Source: an uncultured Brachyspira sp.
GTDB taxonomy: Bacteria; Spirochaetota; Brachyspiria; Brachyspirales; Brachyspiraceae
Direction: 5' to 3'
Assembly (NCBI RefSeq): GCF_910588665.1
Contig: NZ_CAJUPR010000001.1
Location: 186,001-250,000 of the forward strand
DNA length: 64,000 bases
Shown: positions 44,166-53,424 of the stretch, in pieces
Layout of the letters: the number at the start of each line of letters is the position of its first letter
Position numbering within the stretch: the first letter of the stretch is position 1
Position numbers and translations under genes: made by a program
The notes under the pieces: model-generated
Seen by the model: only the letters and a program-made list of their open reading frames with translations
Told to the model about the DNA's origin: nothing
The model's database searches: none

Positions 44166-45563
44166 GTGCTTTCATTAGAAGAAATTAATGATATAACAGA
44201 AAAAAATTATAATAAAAAATTTGATAAAACCACTTCATTTATAGACGATTCTATAATATCAAATGTTCTTATAAAAGACAAAAGCAGTAAGGTATCAAGC
44301 AAGGCAATAAGATATATTTTAGGTGAATATTTGGAGATAAAAGAAGCTTACAGAGTAAGAAATGCGGACTTAATCGGATATTCTTTAGATGATGAGAGTT
44401 TTATAGAAGCGCTTGAAAATATATATAATGTATGGAATGATGATAATAAAACAAAAGGTATACTTTATTCTTATTGTATATTCGGAGGAAATGCTCAGCT
44501 TGATAAGCTTTATCAGAAAGCAAAAGATATTGCAAGCGACAGATTCAAATTGGCATGTTTTATGCTTGGTGCTATAGCATTAAATGCTACAAAAAAAGGA
44601 TTTGGATTGGTATATGAAGCATCAAAAAAATTTAAGCAAAGCAGCGTAAGAAGCGCTTGTTCGGATATTTTAGATGATACTTCAAAAAAATTAGGAATAA
44701 GTAAGGAAGCCTTTGCCGATAAAATAATTCCTGATTTTGATTTTGATAAAAACGGAATAAGAATAATAGAAAGCGATAATAAAAAATTTAAAATAACATT
44801 AAAACAGGATTTCAGCATATCCATATTTGATGAGATAAAAAATAAAGAATATAAAACCCTTCCTAAAGATTTTCCTTCCATTCCTAAAAAAGAACTCTCT
44901 AAATTAAAAAGCGAAATAAATAAACTATTAAAAACTCAGACAGAAAGACTGATGTTTGTATTTATGGATTCAAGAAAATGGACATTAAAAGAGTGGAAGG
45001 AAGTGTTCTTTGAGAATCCTTTTATGAAGGCTTTTGCAATTAAGCTTATTTGGGGGATATATGATAAAGACAATAAATTACTGAAAACTTTCAGATATAT
45101 GGAAGATGGTTCTTTTAATAATGCTGATGATGAAGAGATAGACGAATCATTTATAAAAGACGGATATTTAATAACAATAATAAGCCCTATAGAAATTGAC
45201 AGTCAGTTAATAAAAAAATGGAAGGATCAGCTTTCAGATTATGATATAGTTCAGCCTTTTGAACAATTATCATTAGAAACAAAAGAGGAATTAATATCAA
45301 AAATACCTTCAAATATAGTTTTAAGAACTCTTCAAAATACCGCTTTAAAATTCGGCATGCAGAAAATAGTTGGAGACGGAGGATCCATAGATTCTTATTG
45401 TTTATATGATTCCTATAACGGAGCTGAGATATATATTAATACGCCGTATCTTGATTTATGGACATCATCTGCAGATACTATAGAAATAGAAATAGAAATA
45501 GAAAATGCTGATGAAAGATTTGAATACGGAGCTTATCTCCTTCTTTCCAGTTATTTAAGATAA
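44166..45563 (+). CDS. DUF4132-domain protein
   Basis: A 465-aa cytosolic protein. The C-terminal half matches DUF4132 (MolR-related): LIWGIYDKDNKLLKTFRYME, NADDEEID, WKDQLSDYDIVQPFEQLS, then KFGMQKIVGDGG. The N-terminal half is helical repeat-like. Function unknown. It starts at GTG, with AAGGA about 9 nt upstream. It is an intact paralogue of the broken gene at 26424-28241 and corresponds to that gene from about its codon 141 onward. Near the end, four copies of ATAGAA (45480-45503) encode IEIEIEIE. It converges on the nitroreductase gene with 13 nt between. Confidence 0.7.
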   Translation: MLSLEEINDITEKNYNKKFDKTTSFIDDSIISNVLIKDKSSKVSSKAIRYILGEYLEIKEAYRVRNADLIGYSLDDESFIEALENIYNVWNDDNKTKGILYSYCIFGGNAQLDKLYQKAKDIASDRFKLACFMLGAIALNATKKGFGLVYEASKKFKQSSVRSACSDILDDTSKKLGISKEAFADKIIPDFDFDKNGIRIIESDNKKFKITLKQDFSISIFDEIKNKEYKTLPKDFPSIPKKELSKLKSEINKLLKTQTERLMFVFMDSRKWTLKEWKEVFFENPFMKAFAIKLIWGIYDKDNKLLKTFRYMEDGSFNNADDEEIDESFIKDGYLITIISPIEIDSQLIKKWKDQLSDYDIVQPFEQLSLETKEELISKIPSNIVLRTLQNTALKFGMQKIVGDGGSIDSYCLYDSYNGAEIYINTPYLDLWTSSADTIEIEIEIENADERFEYGAYLLLSSYLR

Positions 45564-45576
45564 TTATTATATACAA

Positions 45577-46086
45577 TTAATATTTTTCATAATGTATTTT
45601 ATTAGGTTCAAATCTGTTCGGCATTTCAGGATCTTCATCGGGGTAGCCTACAGCAGCAATTCCAAAAGGCTTTATATTTTCAGGCAGCTTAAATAGATTT
45701 ATAATTTCATTCATTCTCTCTTCACGCGGTGCAACACCAAGCCATACACTGCCTAAATTCTTAGCTTTTGCCGCAAGCATAATATTTTCTAAAGCGGCTG
45801 CGCAGTTCTGCTGCCAATAAAGTTTTCCAGATTCATCTGATAAATCTCCGCATACAATTATGGCAAGCGAAGCCGTATCAAGCATTTTTGAATAAGGGTG
45901 AAATTTCATAATTTTATCAAATGTATCTCTGTTTTTTATAACTATAAACTCCCAGTTTCTTTTATTATTGGCTGATGGGGCATACATTGCGGCTTTAAGC
46001 ATATATTCTATATTTTCATCTTCAACTTGTTTTCCTTTAATATACTTTCTTATACTTCTTCTTGTAAATAAAATATCTTCAGGCAA
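45577..46086 (-). CDS. Nitroreductase-family protein
   Basis: A 169-aa FMN-dependent NAD(P)H oxidoreductase. FMN-binding landmarks are FTRRSIRKYIKGKQV (7-20), MYAPSANNKRNWEFIVI near 34-50 and AKAKNLGSVWLGVAP near 105-119. Physiological substrate unknown. The start is TTG at 46086, supported by AAGGAG 9 nt upstream; the next in-frame ATG would remove the first FMN motif. Confidence 0.88.
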   Translation of the reverse strand: MPEDILFTRRSIRKYIKGKQVEDENIEYMLKAAMYAPSANNKRNWEFIVIKNRDTFDKIMKFHPYSKMLDTASLAIIVCGDLSDESGKLYWQQNCAAALENIMLAAKAKNLGSVWLGVAPREERMNEIINLFKLPENIKPFGIAAVGYPDEDPEMPNRFEPNKIHYEKY

Positions 46087-46193
46087 AATTATACTCCTTA
46101 TAAATTATTATTTTTTTTATTTCTGCTAATAAAAATTGTTCGCTTAAAGTTTCTGTCATTCTTCAAATGCCAGAAGTTCTCAATTTTTATAAT

Positions 46194-47372
46194 TTAATCG
46201 AATGAGTCTGTAAAAAATACTATTATAGGAGCTATAAAAGAAGCAGTGAAGGAATAAATACCATAAACATATATAAAATTATATATTTTATTATTGCCTA
46301 TAACAGTATCATTTATATTATTTTTTAATATTTTTATTACGGACTTTATATTTTGTATTATAATATATATTAAATTAACAGCTGTTATAATATTTAGAAC
46401 TATTATAGAAATTTCATTTATTTTTGTTTCTGAAATAATAACTCTGTATACATCTGCACTTAATACCAATATATTAAATAAAAATGCCAGTATAGGAAAT
46501 ATTATATACATTGCTTTTGTTATTATTCCAGCCTTATAATCAGCTCTTGTAAAGTATAAAGTAAAAACAGATAAATATAACAAAGTATTATAAATGATAA
46601 AAGATTTATTATTTTCAAAAGGTCTTATAGGTTCATAGAATAATGCAAAAAATAAAGCAAATATTAAAAATAAATTCAAAAACATTAATAGCCTTGAAAA
46701 ATATATTGATAAAATAGTTTTGAATTTCTTTTGTATAAGGAAAGATAAGAAAGGAATTAACAAAGAAAAAAATAATAATGAATAAAATATAATATGCTGT
46801 ATAATATCATATAATATTTCATTATCAATTAAACGATAATAACGCTCAACTATAAATGCTGCAAATATAAAAAAGAATAATACTATTGTTTCTAATACGG
46901 CAGAGAAAAATATAATATCTCCTAGTTTAGTAAAAGTATCAGATATATTATCTTTTATATTAAAATTATTATCAGCTAAAAGTATTATGATAAAAAATAT
47001 TATATATGATAATATACTTTTATTAATCATGATATTGGATTTAAAAAAATTCAATATATCAGGTATTTCATTTTTTAAAGGTGCTGAAGTAAATATACCA
47101 AGCAGTAATAAAAGCAAAAATAATAAAAATGTTATGAGTATTGTTCTTTTATTAATATTTTTTAAATCGCTGTTTATAATAAATAAAAATGAATAGCAGA
47201 AAAAATAAAATATCTGAAAATAAAAGCTATTATAAAGTATGAAGTCTACAACATATACAACATCATATACTATACCAGCCATAGCGATAGGTACAGATGC
47301 AGTTATCATTAAAATGAATACTGATATATAATATTTTGCTGATGCTATGTTTGTTAATTTATTTTCAGACAT
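46194..47372 (-). CDS. Polytopic membrane protein of unknown function
   Basis: A 392-aa protein with about ten hydrophobic segments and few charged loops; possibly related to DUF4153 membrane proteins, but I cannot confirm this. I start at the ATG at 47372, giving MSENKLTNIASAKYYISV, because GGA lies about 10 nt upstream; an earlier ATG at 47402 is also in frame. Its promoter lies at 47426-47453. Very A/T-rich codons, as expected for Phe/Ile/Tyr-rich helices. Confidence 0.6.
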   Translation of the reverse strand: MSENKLTNIASAKYYISVFILMITASVPIAMAGIVYDVVYVVDFILYNSFYFQIFYFFCYSFLFIINSDLKNINKRTILITFLLFLLLLLLGIFTSAPLKNEIPDILNFFKSNIMINKSILSYIIFFIIILLADNNFNIKDNISDTFTKLGDIIFFSAVLETIVLFFFIFAAFIVERYYRLIDNEILYDIIQHIIFYSLLFFSLLIPFLSFLIQKKFKTILSIYFSRLLMFLNLFLIFALFFALFYEPIRPFENNKSFIIYNTLLYLSVFTLYFTRADYKAGIITKAMYIIFPILAFLFNILVLSADVYRVIISETKINEISIIVLNIITAVNLIYIIIQNIKSVIKILKNNINDTVIGNNKIYNFIYVYGIYSFTASFIAPIIVFFTDSFD

Positions 47373-47425
47373 TTTTATAATTCCATATAGGGATTTAGGC
47401 ATTTTTTACAAATATTTGAAAATGG

Positions 47426-47453
47426 ATTATAACTTATAATTATAAATTGTCAA
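47426..47453 (-). promoter_or_regulatory. Promoter of the polytopic membrane protein gene
   Basis: Minus-strand TTGACA (47453-47448), 16-nt spacer, TATAAT (47431-47426). Both hexamers are consensus. Confidence 0.7.
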
Positions 47454-47469
47454 GTATTTAAGAATAGAG

Positions 47470-50010
47470 TTAATAGTCAAAGAAATTGTTCATATCATTA
47501 AGAATTTCTCTAATACTTCCCCTTAAAACTTTGGCATTAGGAAGCGAGTTAATAAATTGGGAACCGTAATTTTTTGTATAAAGTCTTTTATCCAATACCA
47601 ATACAATTCCTCTGTCATCTTTACTTCGTATAAGCCGTCCGAATCCCTGTTTAAACTTTATTACGGCAAAAGGCAGGGCATAGTCTAAAAATGCATTTCC
47701 TCCGTTTTCCTCAATATATTTGTATCTTCCTTCGCTTATTGGATCTGTAGGTACGGCAAAAGGGAGTTTTGGTATTATAACCGCTTCCAAGTTTTTTCCA
47801 GCCACATCAACACCCTCCCAAAAAGAATCAACACCGTAAAGCACATTATTTGAAGAGGATTTAAACATATCAAGAAGAGTATGTCTATGCACGGATGCGG
47901 TCTGAGCTAGAGCATTTATATTTTTGCTTTTTAATTTTTCAGATGTGCTTTCATAAACGCTCATAAGAGATGAAAAAGAAGTAAAAAGTATAAAAGCTCT
48001 TCCTCCTGTTATACTGCAGACTTGCATTAATACCTTTGAAGTAAAATCATTGAATGTATCAGAACCAGCATCAGGCATATCGGCTGCAATATATAGTCTT
48101 GCATTATCTTCATAATTAAACTGAGATTCTAAATATATTTCTATTTTTTTATTTTTTTCTATATAATCAAATCCTAATCTATTTGAAAAGAAATTAAAGC
48201 TTTTTGAAACAGTTAAAGTTGCAGAATACATTGCCACAGTATCAAATCTTGAATATAAAAAGTCATTTAAATTTTTAGCCACAGTTACAGGCGTTAAATG
48301 CCAATTAAGAATAAGATTTCCTTTTTTTGTGAGCTTTGTTTCTATCCATCTTATATATTCATCTTTTTTATAATCTATTACAGAGTTTAAAGATACCAAT
48401 TGTCTTTTTAGTCTTTCTAAATATGCATTAGACATTTGAGCCGTTTCGTCATAATCAAAATTTTTCTCAATTGCTATATCAAAAAACTTTTTATATAATT
48501 TATCGCAGATATTTACAAGCGAAGTCATTAAAATTACCATTTCTCTAAGAGGCTTTACTCCTTCATCTTTCCAATGATCGGAGATTACAAGTTCAGGACT
48601 TATTCTGAATTTATATCCTAATCCTTCTTTTGTCTGAATATTTTTATGGCAGTAGCCTATAAACTCTTTTGCCCTTTCTTCGGCGGCATTTCTCATTCTT
48701 GAAGTTAAATCATGAGCTTTGCCTATTAAATCTGTTATTTCGTCGTATTGATTCTTTTCAATTAATGCTCTTTTTTCATTAAGTATATTATTAATATTTT
48801 CTATAACACCAAGTCTTTTATTTCTCTTTATTCTTGAAATATAGAAAAGCGCTTTTAATATTCCGTTTTTACTTCCGTCATCTCCGAAATAGCTTGAAGC
48901 GGAGTTTTCAAAATTATGAGCCTCATCAATTATAACTTTTGTGTATCTCGGAAGCAGGCAGTATCTTCCCGCAGTTTCAGCATAAAGCGATAAATCGGCG
49001 CATAATATATGATGATTAACTATTAATAGCTGAGCGGCATTTAACTGCTTGCGCATTTTATAGAAGTAGCAGTCTTCCAAATATTGGCATTTTCTATGAG
49101 TGCAGGTGTCGGTATCGCAGCAGACCATTTCCCACAATTCGCTTTTCGGCTTGTATCCTAAATCGGTTATAGAACCGTCTTTTGTTGTATTAAGCCAATG
49201 ATCTATATCATTAAAGAAATTTATCTGCTCTTCAAAATCAAATCTATCATTATCATTCAATCCGTCTTTGACTTTCTTTATACATACATAATTGTTTCTG
49301 CCTTTAACTAAGGCATATTTTACATTCGGCGCAATTCCTCCTATAATAGAGGGTATATCCTTTGAAATAATCTGCTCCTGCAAATTTATGGTATTGGTAG
49401 ATATTACTATTCTGGTTTTATTTTCTTTAAGCCATAAAAGTGCTGGTATAAGATATGCAAAAGATTTTCCTATTCCTGTACCTGCTTCAGATATTAAATG
49501 CTTATTATTATTAAACGATTCAATGGTGGCTTCAACCAGCTCAGTTTGTTCTTGTCTGTATTCGTACTTTTTTAGAAGATTGCTTAAAATACCGTTTTCC
49601 GTGAACATATATAATGCATCGGGAGCATCTATTTTCTTTATATTTTCAGATTTTATGGGCTTTACAACTTCATAATATTCATCAGCATCGTTATTGATTA
49701 TATAGAAACCTATTCCTGCATTGTTTCCAAGTTCGCTTGCTATTGACAGATCGGGTCTTGATGGAGTAAGCTCTCCTGAAGGGTGATTATGAATTACAGC
49801 ATCAAATTCCAATGATAATGATATTATAGCAGGAACAGAGTCTTTATTTCCTCTTGCTATAACTTCTATATAATCAAGTATTCCGTAGGTGTTAAAATTT
49901 ATTCCGAAATATACTTCATTGCCGTAAGCATCTGTTATTGCCTTTCTCATATAATTTATTGCATCTGCTGAAAATACATTATCTATTTCTTTTGTATAAT
50001 TATTATTCAT
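47470..50010 (-). CDS. dinG: RadC/JAB-DinG fusion helicase
   Basis: An 846-aa XPD/DinG-like superfamily 2 helicase with an extra N-terminal domain. Residues about 1-118 form a RadC-type JAB domain with the metal-binding motif HNHPSGELTPSRPD (74-87). The helicase follows: Walker A EAGTGIGKS (175-183), an iron-sulphur cysteine cluster (Cys297/298, 303, 308, 314), DEAH at 362-365, and C-terminal motifs YGVDSFWEGVD and QGFGRLIRS. It likely unwinds DNA structures in repair; the JAB part may bind DNA or be a peptidase relic. No Shine-Dalgarno sequence; the promoter abuts the ATG. Confidence 0.88.
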   Translation of the reverse strand: MNNNYTKEIDNVFSADAINYMRKAITDAYGNEVYFGINFNTYGILDYIEVIARGNKDSVPAIISLSLEFDAVIHNHPSGELTPSRPDLSIASELGNNAGIGFYIINNDADEYYEVVKPIKSENIKKIDAPDALYMFTENGILSNLLKKYEYRQEQTELVEATIESFNNNKHLISEAGTGIGKSFAYLIPALLWLKENKTRIVISTNTINLQEQIISKDIPSIIGGIAPNVKYALVKGRNNYVCIKKVKDGLNDNDRFDFEEQINFFNDIDHWLNTTKDGSITDLGYKPKSELWEMVCCDTDTCTHRKCQYLEDCYFYKMRKQLNAAQLLIVNHHILCADLSLYAETAGRYCLLPRYTKVIIDEAHNFENSASSYFGDDGSKNGILKALFYISRIKRNKRLGVIENINNILNEKRALIEKNQYDEITDLIGKAHDLTSRMRNAAEERAKEFIGYCHKNIQTKEGLGYKFRISPELVISDHWKDEGVKPLREMVILMTSLVNICDKLYKKFFDIAIEKNFDYDETAQMSNAYLERLKRQLVSLNSVIDYKKDEYIRWIETKLTKKGNLILNWHLTPVTVAKNLNDFLYSRFDTVAMYSATLTVSKSFNFFSNRLGFDYIEKNKKIEIYLESQFNYEDNARLYIAADMPDAGSDTFNDFTSKVLMQVCSITGGRAFILFTSFSSLMSVYESTSEKLKSKNINALAQTASVHRHTLLDMFKSSSNNVLYGVDSFWEGVDVAGKNLEAVIIPKLPFAVPTDPISEGRYKYIEENGGNAFLDYALPFAVIKFKQGFGRLIRSKDDRGIVLVLDKRLYTKNYGSQFINSLPNAKVLRGSIREILNDMNNFFDY

Positions 50011-50019
50011 ATTGATTCA

Positions 50020-50048
50020 ATAATATAGAATATTGAAATCTTTGTCAA
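50020..50048 (-). promoter_or_regulatory. Promoter abutting dinG start (leaderless or nearly so)
   Basis: Minus-strand TTGACA (50048-50043), 17-nt spacer, TATTAT (50025-50020), then 9 nt to the ATG at 50010. Confidence 0.65.
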
Positions 50049-50101
50049 TAATTAAAAAATTTTAATTATTTCTAAATTATATAACTAAATGTATTATAAT
50101 A

Positions 50102-51262
50102 TTAATTATGAGCCAAACTATTATTAGAGATAATATTATTATTTGTTATATTTTTAAACATAGTTTTTACTCTGTCATTTGTAAGAGGAGAATAAAAATT
50201 ATGTATAAGCTCATAGCCTTTTTTTATAGCATTGGTATCATAATCGCTGTACGAATAATTGCTTTTTAAAGAAGGCATATTAATATTAGGATCTTCTTTT
50301 ATGGGCTTCATTATCACTTCAAAACCGTTTTGTTTAAAAAAAGCATAGTAAGTGGGAATATAAGAAAAACTGATTTCTTTATTTTCATTTATATTTAATG
50401 AAACTACAGTTCCTATATCTAAATAAGGATATCTGCCTTTATGATTTGCAATGAAGTTTCCAAGCGAATATATAATTATTCCGCTGTGATTAGTACCCTC
50501 ATAAATCTCCGCAGGTCTTGGTACATGAGGGTGATGCCCCACTATTATATCAACTCCGTTTTCAATTAAATATCTGGCTGTTTGTATTGTTGATTCTTCA
50601 GCGTAAGTGGTGTATTCCAAACCAAAATGAAGAGATACTATCTTTATTTCATTATTTGTGGCAAGCATTAAATCGGATTTTACTTTTTCTATCAAATCTT
50701 CCTGTTTAGGAAAGAAATTCATAAAATATAAATATCCGTTTTTATTAGTTTTATGACTTATGCCGTTATCAAGCATTGTATATGCGGATATAAAAATCGG
50801 TATATTATTAATATTTGTTATAACAGGAGCTATACTTGGGGAATTAGTGGATCCTCCTAAGGTTAATTTATTATTTCTGTGAAGTTCTGCTACAGTTTCC
50901 GCTTCAGCCTGCGCCCCTTGATCATAAGCATGGTTATTTGCAATTGAAAAAGTATTAAAATAATTAAAGAAATATTTCAAATAATCTAATGAACCGTTAA
51001 ACTCAGGGTAGGGCATAGGAGGCTTATTTGTATTAACTACAAACTCCAAATTAGCAAATACTATATCCCCTTGAAAATATTCTTTTAAATCTATTAATAC
51101 ATCATTGCTTTGAAATGCATTTACAATAGCAGGATGCGTCATTATATCTCCAGTAAATACTAATTTAATATTTTTAGGAGACGGTTTCATTTCTTTTTTA
51201 TTATATGAGCATGAATATAATAGCAGTATAAAAAATACGGCAGTTATTAATTTTTTTGTCAT
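50102..51262 (-). CDS. CapA-family lipoprotein
   Basis: A 386-aa protein of the CapA/PgsA (poly-gamma-glutamate synthesis) phosphoesterase-like family. The signal peptide ends LLLYSC with lipidated Cys18. Family motifs: LVFTGDIMTHP (GD metal site), ANLEFVVN, ANNHAYDQG, VSLHFGLEYT and GHHPHVPRPAEIY, ending in YSLGNFIANH. No other capsule genes are nearby, so a role in polyglutamate synthesis is not implied. It lies 26 nt after the CorC-type gene and likely shares its transcript. Confidence 0.85.
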   Translation of the reverse strand: MTKKLITAVFFILLLYSCSYNKKEMKPSPKNIKLVFTGDIMTHPAIVNAFQSNDVLIDLKEYFQGDIVFANLEFVVNTNKPPMPYPEFNGSLDYLKYFFNYFNTFSIANNHAYDQGAQAEAETVAELHRNNKLTLGGSTNSPSIAPVITNINNIPIFISAYTMLDNGISHKTNKNGYLYFMNFFPKQEDLIEKVKSDLMLATNNEIKIVSLHFGLEYTTYAEESTIQTARYLIENGVDIIVGHHPHVPRPAEIYEGTNHSGIIIYSLGNFIANHKGRYPYLDIGTVVSLNINENKEISFSYIPTYYAFFKQNGFEVIMKPIKEDPNINMPSLKSNYSYSDYDTNAIKKGYELIHNFYSPLTNDRVKTMFKNITNNNIISNNSLAHN

Positions 51263-51288
51263 AGTTATTTTACCTAAAATTATAATTT

Positions 51289-52692
51289 TTATATTTCAGC
51301 TTTTTCATTTATAATTTCTAAATCATTTTTTTCTATATCATGAATATCTGGATTTTCCTCACCGTTATTATTATCGCTGATTCTTGTATATCTGAGAGGT
51401 ATCAATTCCATTTCTACTATTCTCCTGTCTTCTATTTTCATTATCCTTCCTCTGTATCCTTTTAGTATAAAATGTTCATTGATTTCAGGTATATGATCAA
51501 GCATATCTATAACATACCCCGCTATAGTCTGATATTCTTTATGTTCTAATTGCAGTTTCAGATTCTTATTTACATCTTCTATAGAGGCATTTCCATTTAT
51601 TATAATTCTTTTTCCTTTAAATCTTATAACATCTGCTTCTTTTTTATCGCTTTCATCTTCAATATCTCCCATTATCTCCTCTATAATATCTTCCATAGTA
51701 ACAAGTCCTGCAGTTCCTCCGTATTCATCAATAGTAATAACCATTTGAAGCTTTTTTTTCTGCATATCGCTGAATAGGCTGCTTATAGTTTTTGTTTCTG
51801 GTACAAAGTACGGAAGCATTATATAATCAATTGCTTTCTTCTTTAATTTATTTTTTTTAGAAGATCCTTTAAGATATTCTTTAAATAAAGCTCTTGTGTG
51901 GAATATTCCTATTATATGGTCAACAGTTTCTTCATAAACTGGAAATCTTGAAAGTCCTGTTTCTACTGTAAGTTTTATTAGTTCGTTTATATCTGTTTCA
52001 GCTTCAATACATACCATATCCACACGGGGCGTCATAATTTCTTCAACAGTTTTATTTCTGAAATCAATAACCCCTGTAAGCATTTCATGAGTATATTCTT
52101 TTATTATTCCTTCTTTATGACCGAGATGTATAATAGTTGTAATATCGTCCATACTTGATAATGCACTTCTCTTTTCAGCATCTCTAAGTTTTTTAGGAAC
52201 AAAGTAATTCATTATAAAAGTTGTTATTTTATCCATTAAGAATGTTATAGGCTTAAATATAAAATGACAAAATTTCATAAAATAGAGAAGATAAGGCATC
52301 ATTTTTTCAGCATTAACTCTCATTAATACTTTAGGAAGTATTTCACCGAATATAATTATAAGTACTGTTATTGTGGCTGTTGATATTGTAACCAAAATAT
52401 TTTCCGATATGTTAGGAATAGCATCTGCAAGTCTTATTGCAAATACAGTTATTATGGAGCTTGCCGTAATATTTACTATGTTGTTTCCCACAAGAATTGT
52501 AGGTATCATAGAGCTTGATTTTTCCCAATATTTTGTATCTTCTTCTTTTATTCTTTTTTCCCTTACCAAACGCATTAATGTAACATCATCTATTGAGGTA
52601 TATGCCGTTTCGCTTCCTGAAAATAATGCAGAGAGCATTATAAATATAATAATAATTAATATTTCAAATAAATAAATTAATATAACTTCCAT
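51289..52692 (-). CDS. CNNM/HlyC-CorC family membrane protein
   Basis: A 467-aa protein with a DUF21 (CNNM) membrane domain (about 1-190; ALFSGSETAYTSID near 22-35, IIFGEILPKVLMRVNAEK near 114-131), two CBS domains (about 205-345; EEIMTPRVDMVCI, GLVTMEDIIEEIMGDIEDE) and a C-terminal CorC/HlyC domain. Members are tied to magnesium or cobalt efflux. AGAGGA precedes the ATG. It heads a likely unit with capA. Together with mgtE the window holds both import- and efflux-type Mg2+ proteins. Confidence 0.9.
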   Translation of the reverse strand: MEVILIYLFEILIIIIFIMLSALFSGSETAYTSIDDVTLMRLVREKRIKEEDTKYWEKSSSMIPTILVGNNIVNITASSIITVFAIRLADAIPNISENILVTISTATITVLIIIFGEILPKVLMRVNAEKMMPYLLYFMKFCHFIFKPITFLMDKITTFIMNYFVPKKLRDAEKRSALSSMDDITTIIHLGHKEGIIKEYTHEMLTGVIDFRNKTVEEIMTPRVDMVCIEAETDINELIKLTVETGLSRFPVYEETVDHIIGIFHTRALFKEYLKGSSKKNKLKKKAIDYIMLPYFVPETKTISSLFSDMQKKKLQMVITIDEYGGTAGLVTMEDIIEEIMGDIEDESDKKEADVIRFKGKRIIINGNASIEDVNKNLKLQLEHKEYQTIAGYVIDMLDHIPEINEHFILKGYRGRIMKIEDRRIVEMELIPLRYTRISDNNNGEENPDIHDIEKNDLEIINEKAEI

Positions 52693-52722
52693 AATTCTAT
52701 AATCCTCTTTTAATAAGCTGAT

Positions 52723-53424
52723 TTATATTCTTTTTCTTAATTCATTCATAAAATTAGTACCGGGATCTTTTTTTGCAGGATTAATATATTTTGTATTTAA
52801 TTCTTTATACAGTGAATAATGGGGAGATGTTTTATTTCCGTATTCATAATGAGCTATTACATACTTAATGCTTTTATATTTATTTCTGAGATATTTTATT
52901 AACATTACATTTGAGTCTAATTGTTCTTTAGTAAGATTATCGGCATATCCTATATTTTCTATGCCTATTGCAGTATAATTAAAACCTACGGTATGCCTTG
53001 CTATGTATTGCTCAGGCGTATTTGCATATATGGTTCCGTCAAAATCAACTAAAAAATGAGCGCCCACATTTACTTCTCCGCCTGCCTCTATATCTGGTCT
53101 TCCTATTAGAATATCGTTTTCAAATATATTAACAGTTACATTCAAATTAGGAGTTTCTGCAGAATGAACTACTATTATTTGCGGATTGTTCAGATATATT
53201 AACGGATTTCCGTAATGTGTTTTTGAATACTGAGATAATAAATTTAATCTTAGCGAACTCGGAGTAATTTTATATTTATTGTCAATTTTTATGCTTGGAT
53301 TTACTCTTTCTATATTGTTTGTCTGAGCTATATTATCGTTTACAGTATTAACGCATGATGATAATAAAAATATTATAATTAATATAAGATTATATTTCTT
53401 ATCATTTAATATCAATTTAAGCAT
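52723..53424 (-). CDS. Lipoprotein N-acetylmuramoyl-L-alanine amidase
   Basis: A 233-aa peptidoglycan amidase (Amidase_2 fold). The signal peptide ends LLSSC with lipidated Cys24. Zinc-site landmarks are IIVVHSAETPN with the first His, then HFLVDFDGTIYANTP and RHTVGFNYTAIGIENIGY, and the late AHYEYGNKTSPHY. Its ATG overlaps the end of cheX by 8 nt, so the two are translationally coupled, an unexpected link between wall hydrolysis and chemotaxis. Confidence 0.85.
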   Translation of the reverse strand: MLKLILNDKKYNLILIIIFLLSSCVNTVNDNIAQTNNIERVNPSIKIDNKYKITPSSLRLNLLSQYSKTHYGNPLIYLNNPQIIVVHSAETPNLNVTVNIFENDILIGRPDIEAGGEVNVGAHFLVDFDGTIYANTPEQYIARHTVGFNYTAIGIENIGYADNLTKEQLDSNVMLIKYLRNKYKSIKYVIAHYEYGNKTSPHYSLYKELNTKYINPAKKDPGTNFMNELRKRI

